Source: Dyella sp. ASV21 (GTDB taxonomy: Bacteria; Pseudomonadota; Gammaproteobacteria; Xanthomonadales; Rhodanobacteraceae). From it: 53,631 bases of DNA. This document shows positions 45,646 through 53,631 of this stretch, in pieces. The first letter of the stretch is position 1. Each line of letters opens with the position of its first letter. The position numbers and the translations under genes were made by a program. The stretch is taken from the NCBI RefSeq assembly GCF_016428975.1, contig NZ_JAELTT010000029.1, positions 1 through 53,631 of the forward strand. Reading direction: 5' to 3'. The notes beneath the pieces were generated by a model. It searched no databases, was not told the origin of the DNA, and saw nothing but the letters and a program-made list of their open reading frames with translations.

Positions 45646-46307
45646 TTCTGGCCTCCCGTCGTCGCTGCCGACTTGGCGTTGGCGGCCTTGGCCTCGACGC
45701 TTTCATCGTCTTCCAGGTAACGGTAGGTCTTTACCGTGCCTTGCAGCACCAGCAGGCCGCCGCCACCCTTCGCGTCCTTGTTCTTCGGGGTCAGCGACAC
45801 GTCATGCAGGGTCAGGATGACCACGCGTGGCAGTGAGGCAACGCCGCTGATAAAGGTGCCGAACTGGTGGTAGGTACCCACCATGCGCAGCTGGATCGGC
45901 TTCTCGGCGTAGAAATCCTTCGGCGCCTCGGCTCCCGGCTGGAACAGCTCGGTCTCCAGGCCCGCCGACAAGGCGGTCTGCGAGATATCCACCAACAGCT
46001 CAGGCATCTCAGTCTTACTGGGCAACTGACGCAGCAATTGGCGCAGCATGTCCTGCATTTCGTCGAGCTGCTGGGTCAGGCCCTCCAGATTCACGGCCTT
46101 GGCCTGCTTCTGCGAGAACTCCTGCTTGAGCTGTTGCTCCTTGGCGACGGCTTGCTCCAACGCGTCTTGTTGGTCGCTCACGTAGAGGTACCAGCCAAGC
46201 AGCACGATCAGCGCGAACAGCAGGCCGGTGAAGAACAGCTTGATCGACTGCGGCCAGCCGCCGATGTTGTTGCGGTCAAGACTCTGCAGATCTTTGAGGA
46301 ATGTCAT
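45642..46307 (-). CDS. pilO: PilO inner-membrane alignment protein
   Basis: 221 residues with one membrane helix (about 24-43), a coiled coil (about 47-95), and a ferredoxin-like fold (TELFQPGAEAPKDFYAEKPIQLRMVGTYHQFGTFISG; core IQLRMVGTYHQFGTFI). PilO pairs with PilN across the inner membrane and contacts PilP. It overlaps pilN and pilP by 4 bases each. The C-terminus is a short charged tail. Confidence 0.95.
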   Translation of the reverse strand: MTFLKDLQSLDRNNIGGWPQSIKLFFTGLLFALIVLLGWYLYVSDQQDALEQAVAKEQQLKQEFSQKQAKAVNLEGLTQQLDEMQDMLRQLLRQLPSKTEMPELLVDISQTALSAGLETELFQPGAEAPKDFYAEKPIQLRMVGTYHQFGTFISGVASLPRVVILTLHDVSLTPKNKDAKGGGGLLVLQGTVKTYRYLEDDESVEAKAANAKSAATTGGQK

Positions 46308-47058
46308 TTGTCGGCTCCCCGATGACCTGCCGGGCTGGCGTTCTTGCCCTCGGCGTTAGCCGTGGTAACCGGAACGGCTGCGGCCGGCTGAGCGGCTGGC
46401 GTAGGTGCGGGGTGTGCCACCGATGCCGCCGGTGCCGGTGCGCTGCTTGCCGGCGCGGGCGCAGGCGCGCTCGCCGGGATCACCGGGGTATGGTCGTCGT
46501 CAGGCGTTTCGTCGGTCTTGGGACGACTCAGAGCCACATCGAGGCCGAAAGAGTACGGCAGGCGCAGATCGCCATGCGTGTTCTCGGTCTTGCGCAGATC
46601 GGCGTGCCCCATCCATGGCGAGCTCTCGATGTTGCGCATGTACTCGGCCACGCTGGCATTGGACTGGGCCACGCCTTCGAGCGTCATCGAGTCGCCGGTC
46701 TGCTTGAGGCCGTCGAGACGCGCGCTGGCCGGAATGGTTTTCACCAGCTCATCGAATAGATGCACCATCTGCGAACGATTGGCCTGCAACTGTTCGATGA
46801 TCTGCTTACGAGCCAGCAGGCGCTCACGCACCTTCTCGAGATCCTTGATCTTGCTGATGCGCTCATCGAGCTGCTTGATCTCGCCCTGCAGATAAGCGTT
46901 TCGCTCGTTCTGGCTGTCGATGCGCTGATCCATCCAGAACACCCACAGCAACACCACCAGCAGTGCCGCCACAAAGGCCGCCGCCAGCTGCATGAAGAAC
47001 TCGCGTTCGCGCTGCTTGCGCCGCTCCGTGCGCCACGGAAGTAGATTGATGTGTGCCA

Positions 47059-47059
<1 letters not shown>
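46304..47059 (-). CDS. pilN: PilN inner-membrane alignment protein with extended tail
   Basis: 251 residues from MAHINLLPWRTERRKQRERE, the PilN start that binds PilM. One membrane helix (about 26-44), coiled coil (about 46-95), and a ferredoxin-like domain to about 180. The last 60 to 70 residues are low-complexity Pro/Ala (ASAPAPAPASSAPAPAAS), longer than the usual PilN. Its ATG overlaps the pilM stop. Confidence 0.94.
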
Positions 47060-48207
<1,148 letters not shown>

Positions 48208-48367
48208 CTACGAGCTTTTTCTCGACACGTTCGCGTGACGGCATCCACACTTGGGCCATCCGGTCCGGTGGCCCGCTTCTTGCTGCCACCTACCCGGTTC
48301 ATGCCGGGGATACTGCTACATCTATACTCTGTCTTGTTTTGACTTACGTCTCGCAAACACCCACACC

Positions 48368-50866
48368 ATGCAAATTCTGAAGCGATTGCTGCGCTGGATC
48401 CTTATCCTGGCTTTCACAGGGTTGCTGCTGGGTGTCGCGGCGGTCGGCGTCGCCTATTGGCTGATATCCCCTCGCCTGCCCTCGGTAGCCGTGTTGAAGG
48501 ACTACCACATGCAGGTTCCCCTGCGGGTGCTGACTGCCGACGGCAAGCTCATCGCAAGCTTCGGTGAGACGCGGCGCATCCCGGTAGGCATCGCCAACGT
48601 GCCCGAGCGGCTCAAGCACGCCGTACTGGCCGCCGAAGATGCCAGCTTCTATAAGCACCCCGGCGTGGACTGGCATGGCATCGCCCGCGCCGGCTGGCAT
48701 GTGGTGACCTCTGGCGGCGACAAAGGCCCGGGCGGCTCCACCATTACCCAGCAGGTGGCGCGCAACTTCTTCCTGAGCCCGGAGAAGCTTTATTCGCGCA
48801 AGCTCACCGAGATCTTCATCGCCCTGCGCATGGAGAGCGAGCTGACCAAGGACCAGATCCTGGAGCTCTATCTCAACAAGATGTTCCTGGGCCACCGCTC
48901 CTACGGGGTAGCCGCGGCGGCCTCGTACTACTACGGCAAGACCCTGGACCAGCTCAGCGTGGCCGAATGCGCCACCCTGGCCTCCACCTTCCAGCTGCCC
49001 TCGGTGGTCAATCCGCTCAATAACCCCAAGCGCATGATTGCCCGCCGCAACTGGGTGCTGGGTCAGATGCTGGAGAACCGTTACATCAGCCAGGCGGAGT
49101 ACGAGCAGGCGGTTGCCGAGCCGAACAACGCGTCGCCGCATGAACCGTCGATCGAGGTGGATGCCCCCTACCTGGCCGAAATGGTGCGCCTGCAGGTGCT
49201 CGACCGTCTGGGCAATGACGCGCTCACCGAAGGCTATGTGGTCAAGACCACCATCCAGAGCCATCGCCAGCAAGCCGCCGTGGATGCCGTGCGCGCCGGA
49301 CTGGTCGAATATGACCGCCGGCACGGCTGGCGCGGGCCGGAGGCTCATCAGGAGCTGGGCGCCGACGCCAGTAACGACGACCTGGACCGTGCCCTGGCCG
49401 GCTATACCGATATTTCGGGCATGCAGCCGGGCATCGTTACCGGCGTGGCCGGCGGCGAGGCAAGCATTTACCTGGCCAGCCGTGAGCAAGTGAAACTCGG
49501 TGCCGAGGCGATGAGTTGGGCGCGCCCCAAGAGTGCGTCCAGCCTGCTCAAGCGGGGCGATATCGTACGCGTAGCACGCGACGAGAAGGGCAACTGGCAG
49601 CTCACCCAGATCCCCGCTGCCCAGGCTGCGCTGACCTCGATCAACCCGGAGGACGGTTCGCTGCAAGCCCTGGTCGGCGGCTTCAACTTCCTGCGCAGCA
49701 AGTTCAACCGCGCCGTGATGGCCGCGCGCCAGCCCGGTTCGAGCTTCAAGCCCTTCATCTACTCGGCGGCTTTCGAGCGTGGCTTCACCCCCGCCTCCAT
49801 CGTCAACGACGCCCCCATCGCCTTGCCCGACCCCTCGCGTCCGGGCGGCCTGTGGACGCCCTCGAACGACGACGACAAGTTTGATGGCCCGATACGCCTG
49901 CGCGAGGCGCTGGTGCAGTCCAAGAACCTGGTCTCCGTGCGCCTGCTCGACGCCATCGGCGTGCGCTACGCGCGCGACTATGTGACCCGCTTCGGCTTCA
50001 CCCTCGACGCGCTGCCGAGCAACCTCTCCATGGCGCTAGGCACGGCCTCGGTCTCCCCGATGAGCATGGCGCGCGGCTACGCCGTGTTCGCCAATGGCGG
50101 CTACCTGGTCACGCCGTATTTCATCAGCGAGATCGATGACCGCGACGGCAAGCCGGTCTACCTGGCCAATCCGGCCCGCGCCTGCCGCACCTGTGCGGAG
50201 CGCCTGCTCGACACCCGTCCACCCGGCCCGCCCCCGGCCGCGAGCGCCGCCCCGGTCAACGCCGTGGCCACGGCCGGTTCGACCAGCGCCCCCGCGACCT
50301 CCGGCAGCGTTGCCGGCGTGGGCGACGCCGTGCTGCCCGCCGACGCTCATGACGCTGGCGCACACCCGCCGGTGCTGGCGCCGCAGGTGATCGACGTACG
50401 CAACGACTATCTGATTACGTCGCTGATGCAGGATGTGATCAAGCGCGGCACCGGCTCCGCCGCGATGTCGCTGGGTCGCGACGACCTGGCCGGTAAGACC
50501 GGCTCCACCAATGACCATCGTGATGCCTGGTTCGCCGGCTTCAATGGTGACCTGGTGACCACGGTGTGGGTGGGCTTCGACGACTTCAGCCCGCTCGGCA
50601 AGGGCGAATTCGGCGCCAAGGCTGCCCTGCCCATCTGGATATCCTACATGGGGGCCGCGCTCAAGGACCTGCCCTCGACCACCTTGCCGATGCCGCCCGG
50701 GATCAGTACGGTGGTGATTGACCGCTCGAGCGGTTTGCCCGCTGGCGCGGGCGACCCGAACGGCATGTCCGAGATCCTCAAGGTCGAGGACGTGGATCGA
50801 CTGCGCAACCAGGCGAATCAGCAGCAGGAGGACCAGGACCAGCAACACGCCTACGATATCTTCTGA
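48368..50866 (+). CDS. mrcA: Class A penicillin-binding protein (PBP1a)
   Basis: Polymerises and cross-links peptidoglycan. 832 residues from MQILKRLLRWILI: a membrane anchor (about 10-33), the GT51 transglycosylase with E90 in AAEDASFYKHPGVDW and GGSTITQQVARN, an OB-like insert, and the transpeptidase with S458 in QPGSSFKPF, and KTG in AGKTGSTND. A Pro/Ala-rich insert at about 620-660 and a CRTC motif just before it interrupt the transpeptidase domain. It is divergent from pilM, as in Pseudomonas and Xanthomonas. TATACT at 48323-48328 may be the -10. Confidence 0.95.
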   Translation: MQILKRLLRWILILAFTGLLLGVAAVGVAYWLISPRLPSVAVLKDYHMQVPLRVLTADGKLIASFGETRRIPVGIANVPERLKHAVLAAEDASFYKHPGVDWHGIARAGWHVVTSGGDKGPGGSTITQQVARNFFLSPEKLYSRKLTEIFIALRMESELTKDQILELYLNKMFLGHRSYGVAAAASYYYGKTLDQLSVAECATLASTFQLPSVVNPLNNPKRMIARRNWVLGQMLENRYISQAEYEQAVAEPNNASPHEPSIEVDAPYLAEMVRLQVLDRLGNDALTEGYVVKTTIQSHRQQAAVDAVRAGLVEYDRRHGWRGPEAHQELGADASNDDLDRALAGYTDISGMQPGIVTGVAGGEASIYLASREQVKLGAEAMSWARPKSASSLLKRGDIVRVARDEKGNWQLTQIPAAQAALTSINPEDGSLQALVGGFNFLRSKFNRAVMAARQPGSSFKPFIYSAAFERGFTPASIVNDAPIALPDPSRPGGLWTPSNDDDKFDGPIRLREALVQSKNLVSVRLLDAIGVRYARDYVTRFGFTLDALPSNLSMALGTASVSPMSMARGYAVFANGGYLVTPYFISEIDDRDGKPVYLANPARACRTCAERLLDTRPPGPPPAASAAPVNAVATAGSTSAPATSGSVAGVGDAVLPADAHDAGAHPPVLAPQVIDVRNDYLITSLMQDVIKRGTGSAAMSLGRDDLAGKTGSTNDHRDAWFAGFNGDLVTTVWVGFDDFSPLGKGEFGAKAALPIWISYMGAALKDLPSTTLPMPPGISTVVIDRSSGLPAGAGDPNGMSEILKVEDVDRLRNQANQQQEDQDQQHAYDIF

Positions 50867-50909
50867 CCGTCGGCAGCGCGGGATCCGCCCTTTCCCCGTC
50901 CTGCCGCCC

Positions 50910-50929
50910 GCGCTCGCTGTAGCGAGCGC
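50910..50929. repeat. Perfect hairpin after mrcA
   Basis: GCGCTCGCT and AGCGAGCGC form a 9-bp stem around GT, about 45 bases past the mrcA stop and 23 bases before the next gene. There is no T-run. Confidence 0.45.
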
Positions 50930-50951
50930 CCGCTTGCCGGAGGAATGAGGC

Positions 50952-51626
50952 ATGGCACGAGGCGAACATCACCGCATCCACGCGCAGGATCGCCTGCAGC
51001 GCAATCGTCTGCGCGTCGCCCAAGAGGCAGCGCGCCTGATGAGCGAGCACGGCATTCGCGATTTCCATCACGCCAAGCTCAAGGCCGCCGAGCGGCTAGG
51101 CATCTTCGAAGCGCAGGCACTGCCGCGCAACAATGAAATCGAAGAAGCGCTGCGCGAGCATCAGCGCATCTTCCACGCCGACACGCAGCCTCAGCTGCTA
51201 CAGGAGCGCCGCGAAGCCGCCGTCGAGGCGATGCGCTTCCTGCACGCGTTCGAGCCGCGACTGGTCGGCGCCGTACTGGAGGGCACCGCAGACACTCATT
51301 CGGCCGTCTGCCTGCACGTGTTTAGTGACACCGCGGAAACCGTCGTGCTGTTTCTTGAAGAACACGGCGTACCACTGACGCAGCAAACACGCCGCCTGCG
51401 CATATCTCGCGATGAACAGAACGAATACCCCGTGCTGCTGTTCAATGCCGACGGTCTGCCCTTCGACATCACCGTGCTGCCCAAGGATGCCCTGCGGCAA
51501 CCGCCACTGGACCGCATCGATGAAAAGCCGATGCGTCGTGCCTCCCTGGCGATGGTGGAAGAGTTGCTAGCTACCGCCGGTAACGATGATGAATTCGAAC
51601 GAATGCTTTCGGCCGCACTGAAGTAA
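50952..51626 (+). CDS. Conserved protein of unknown function
   Basis: 224 residues with GGAGGA before the ATG. The first 80 residues are helical and basic (RLRVAQEAARLMSEHGIRDFHHAKLKAAERLG), with the look of a region found in Xanthomonadales proteins beside mrcA. The second half is more compact: VLEGTADTHSAVCLHVFSDT, then FDITVLPKDAL. The spacing of acidic residues could fit a nucleotidyltransferase-like fold, but this is a weak inference. No membrane segment or signal peptide. Confidence 0.7.
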   Translation: MARGEHHRIHAQDRLQRNRLRVAQEAARLMSEHGIRDFHHAKLKAAERLGIFEAQALPRNNEIEEALREHQRIFHADTQPQLLQERREAAVEAMRFLHAFEPRLVGAVLEGTADTHSAVCLHVFSDTAETVVLFLEEHGVPLTQQTRRLRISRDEQNEYPVLLFNADGLPFDITVLPKDALRQPPLDRIDEKPMRRASLAMVEELLATAGNDDEFERMLSAALK

Positions 51627-51680
51627 GCCATCCGCGAGACCCGTAGCGATCGCTCGCTTCGCTTCGTCACCGCACAAACA

Positions 51681-51709
51681 AAAACGCCCCGGCATCACCG
51701 GGGCGTTTT
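51681..51709. terminator. Bidirectional terminator before gltA
   Basis: AAAACGCCCCGG and CCGGGGCGTTTT form a 12-bp stem with loop CATCA, between the convergent 50952 gene and gltA. Confidence 0.88.
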
Positions 51710-51731
51710 CTTGTTGCGTCTTGCGGACCGA

Positions 51732-53027
51732 TTAGCGCTTATCGGTCGGCACGTAGTTGCGAACATCGGCGCCGGTATAGATCTGGCGCGGACGGCCGAT
51801 GCGCGAACCCGGGGTTTCATGCTGCTCGATCCAATGCGAGATCCAGCCGGACGTGCGCGCAATGGCGAACATCACGGTAAACATCTCGGTCGGGATGCCC
51901 AATGCCTTGTAGATGATGCCCGAGTAGAAATCGACGTTCGGGTACAGCTTGCGCTCGACGAAGTAGTCGTCCTTCAGCGCCGCCTCTTCCAGCTTCATCG
52001 CCACGTCGAGCAGCGGGTCGTTCACACCCAGCTCGTTGAGCACCTTGTGGCACATCTCGCGGATGATCTTGGCGCGCGGGTCGAAGTTCTTGTACACGCG
52101 GTGGCCGAAGCCCATCAGACGGAAGTTGTCGTTCTTGTCCTTCGCGCGCTTGACGGCCGTCTCCACCTTATCGGCGGTGCCGATCTCTTCCAGCATCTTC
52201 AGCACGGCTTCGTTGGCGCCGCCGTGTGCCGGACCCCACAGCGCGGTAATGCCCGCGGCAATGGAAGCATACGGGTTGGCGCCGGTCGAACCCACCAGAC
52301 GCACGGTGGAGGTGGACGCATTCTGCTCGTGATCGGCGTGCAGGATGAACAGCAGGTCCAGCGCCTTGGCGGCCACCGGATTCATTTCCAGCGGCTCGCT
52401 CGGCACTTCGAACATCATGTGCAGGAAGCGCTCGACGTACTCGAGGTTGTTGCGCGGATAGCGGAACGGCCAGCCGATCGAGTAGCGATAGCAGGCGGCG
52501 GCGATGGTCGGCATCTTGGCGATCAGGCGGATCGCGGCCAGCTTGCGGTCTTCGGCGTTATCGACGTCGATGTCGTCGTGGTAGAAGGCCGACAGCGAGG
52601 CCACCGAAGCGGCCAGCATGGCCATCGGGTGCGCGTCGTGATGGAAGCCCTTGAAGAAGTCCTTCAGGGACTCGTGCATCATCGTGTGATGCGTGATCTG
52701 GTCTTCGAACTTGGCGAACTGATCCTTGTTCGGCAGCTCACCATTGAGCAGCAGGTACGAGGTCTCGAGGAAATTGGACTTCTCAGCCAGCTGCTCGATC
52801 GGGTAGCCGCGATACAGCAGCACGCCTTCGTCACCGTCGATATAGGTGATGGCGCTCTTGGTGCTAGCGGTGCTGCCGTAACCCGGGTCGTAGGTGAAAT
52901 GCCCCGTGTCCTTGTACAGCGTTCCGATGTCGATGCATGCGGGACCGAGCGTGCCGCTGAGCAGGGGCAGTTCACTGCTGCGGTTGGTCGACTCATCCAC
53001 CAACTTGACGATCTTGGAATCGGACAC
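51732..53027 (-). CDS. gltA: Citrate synthase
   Basis: Condenses oxaloacetate and acetyl-CoA, first step of the TCA cycle. 431 residues, the hexameric type II length. Active-site segments: [37 protein letters not shown] and [14 protein letters not shown]. The start is a GTG at 53027 with a perfect AAGGAGG six bases upstream. A possible extended -10 (TGTGATAAT) lies about 110 bases upstream, and a hairpin precedes the ribosome-binding site. Confidence 0.97.
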   Translation of the reverse strand: MSDSKIVKLVDESTNRSSELPLLSGTLGPACIDIGTLYKDTGHFTYDPGYGSTASTKSAITYIDGDEGVLLYRGYPIEQLAEKSNFLETSYLLLNGELPNKDQFAKFEDQITHHTMMHESLKDFFKGFHHDAHPMAMLAASVASLSAFYHDDIDVDNAEDRKLAAIRLIAKMPTIAAACYRYSIGWPFRYPRNNLEYVERFLHMMFEVPSEPLEMNPVAAKALDLLFILHADHEQNASTSTVRLVGSTGANPYASIAAGITALWGPAHGGANEAVLKMLEEIGTADKVETAVKRAKDKNDNFRLMGFGHRVYKNFDPRAKIIREMCHKVLNELGVNDPLLDVAMKLEEAALKDDYFVERKLYPNVDFYSGIIYKALGIPTEMFTVMFAIARTSGWISHWIEQHETPGSRIGRPRQIYTGADVRNYVPTDKR

Positions 53028-53053
53028 GGAAAACCTCCTTACACGTATGGTCA

Positions 53054-53142
53054 TCGCCGGCTTGCCTAGGGCCAAAGGCCGGCGAAGTAGGGTTGATGTC
53101 GCAAATGGGGATGGCTGCAACACCTCGCCGCCCATTATCACA
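53054..53142 (-). promoter_or_regulatory. gltA promoter and leader hairpin
   Basis: GATAAT on the minus strand (53139-53134) with TGT just upstream forms an extended -10. TCGCCGGC and GCCGGCGA (53054-53061, 53078-53085) form an 8-bp hairpin about 20 bases before the ribosome-binding site. No clear -35. Confidence 0.4.
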
Positions 53143-53188
53143 TATCACCCCGCCAACATGCCCTAGCGGATGGTCGGATTGCAGGTGC

Positions 53189-53223
53189 AAAAAAGCACGG
53201 GGCGAGCCTGGGCTCGCCCCGTG
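53189..53223 (-). terminator. Terminator of rpmE2
   Basis: CACGGGGCGAGCC and GGCTCGCCCCGTG form a 13-bp stem around TG, followed on the minus strand by TTTTTT. Confidence 0.85.
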
Positions 53224-53278
53224 TGATTCGTTCGCGAACGTCGCGTTGCCACGACGTGACCGCAAGCGGTTCGCGCGA

Positions 53279-53524
53279 TTACTTCTGCGCGTAGCGACGA
53301 CGGAACTTGTCGACGCGGCCGCCGGTGTCCAGCGTCTTCTGCTTGCCGGTGTAGAACGGATGGGAATGGCTCGAGATATCCACCTTGACCAGCGGGTACT
53401 CGTTACCGTCTTCCCACTTGACGGTTTCCTTGGTGGAGATCGTGGAACGCGTCAGGAACGCGAAGTCCGACGACAGGTCCTGGAATACCACCGGGCGATA
53501 ATTCGGATGGATATCGGGCTTCAT
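53279..53524 (-). CDS. rpmE2: 50S ribosomal protein L31 type B
   Basis: 81 residues starting [44 protein letters not shown] is the L31 core (positions about 51-78). It lacks the CxxC zinc pairs of type A, so it is the zinc-free type B (RpmE2/YkgM), which replaces zinc-binding L31 when zinc is scarce, usually under Zur control. The ATG at 53524 gives the standard N-terminus; the frame is open upstream. Confidence 0.96.
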   Translation of the reverse strand: MKPDIHPNYRPVVFQDLSSDFAFLTRSTISTKETVKWEDGNEYPLVKVDISSHSHPFYTGKQKTLDTGGRVDKFRRRYAQK

Positions 53525-53559
53525 GACTAACTCGAAAGCGGTGGGTGAAAAGAGCGGCA

Positions 53560-53604
53560 TTTTAACCATAGGCAGGCACCATTGGCAAGTCGGTCAGTGA
53601 CTTG
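53560..53604 (-). promoter_or_regulatory. rpmE2 promoter with inverted repeat
   Basis: On the minus strand, TTGCCA (53588-53583) and TTAAAA (53565-53560) are 17 bases apart, a good sigma-70 promoter 36 bases before the ATG. CAAGTC (53586-53591) and GACTTG (53599-53604) are inverted repeats that overlap the -35. A repressor such as Zur could act here, but the sequence does not match a Zur box I know. Confidence 0.5.
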
Positions 53605-53631
53605 GCCGATTCAACCCGCCAAAAGGGGCGT

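Noticed and set aside
48344-49666. 440-codon minus-strand open frame opposite mrcA
   Set aside because: Shadow of PBP1a; no domain signature.
51711-53069. 452-codon plus-strand open frame opposite gltA
   Set aside because: Shadow of citrate synthase, whose motifs and ribosome-binding site are clear.
53570-53631. Start of another gene at the right edge
   Set aside because: No supported start; the sequence is explained by the rpmE2 promoter.

Overview
The window is chromosomal DNA from a high-GC gammaproteobacterium, most likely the Xanthomonadales and best matched to Rhodanobacteraceae (Dyella/Rhodanobacter/Luteibacter type). This is an inference from gene content, not a computed classification. 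The supporting signs are a pilMNOPQ operon divergent from a class A penicillin-binding protein gene, citrate synthase next to a type B L31 gene, a ColR-like two-component system, and small exported proteins ending in a C-x(4)-TGS-x(4)-VCR type motif. Coding density is high. I see no insertion sequence, prophage, CRISPR array, integrase or rRNA; there is one tRNA, Gly(CCC).

Layout. 1-3.0 kb (minus): a LysM/M23-like protein cut by the window edge, an exported DJ-1/PfpI-family protein and a LysR regulator. 3.2-5.7 kb (plus): metF, a small exported DUF4124 protein and ilvE. 5.7-7.7 kb (minus): a ColR/ColS-like two-component pair. 8.0-9.1 kb: a tandem pair of small exported paralogues. 9.3-10.6 kb: rimB-rimK, which modify ribosomal protein S6, followed by tRNA-Gly. 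11-13.3 kb: a large FecR-like/DUF6600 exported protein. 13.4-17.3 kb (plus): thiS-thiG, trmB and an SLC13-type transporter. 17.3-22.6 kb: galE, a Rieske protein, a small membrane protein, an Ada-like regulator/methyltransferase, a YedA-type exporter and a short-chain fatty acid transporter.

22.7-27.2 kb (minus): a four-gene MacAB-like ABC system (periplasmic adaptor, ATPase, two FtsX-type permeases). 27.4-30.2 kb (plus): an FAH-family hydrolase, mscL and an M28 peptidase. 30.2-35.2 kb (minus): a MarR regulator followed by an RND adaptor and pump. 35.3 kb (plus): a macrodomain protein. 35.8-42.8 kb (minus): a MoxR/Bat operon of six genes in which every junction overlaps (moxR, DUF58, DUF4381, batA, batB-TPR, batD). 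42.9-48.1 kb (minus): pilQ-pilP-pilO-pilN-pilM, the type IV pilus alignment complex and secretin. 48.4-51.6 kb (plus): mrcA/ponA and a protein of unknown function. 51.7-53.5 kb (minus): gltA and rpmE2.

Most of this is core chromosome. The points most worth a second look are small: a BatB whose metal-binding motif is degenerate beside a BatA that is intact; an M23-like protein with altered active-site residues and no signal peptide; a hairpin that contains the trmB ribosome-binding site; short palindromes in the metF, marR, colR and rpmE2 promoter regions; possible leaderless transcripts for thiS and the DUF4124 gene; and a tandem pair of exported cysteine proteins. I did not find a clear new multi-gene defence or secretion system.
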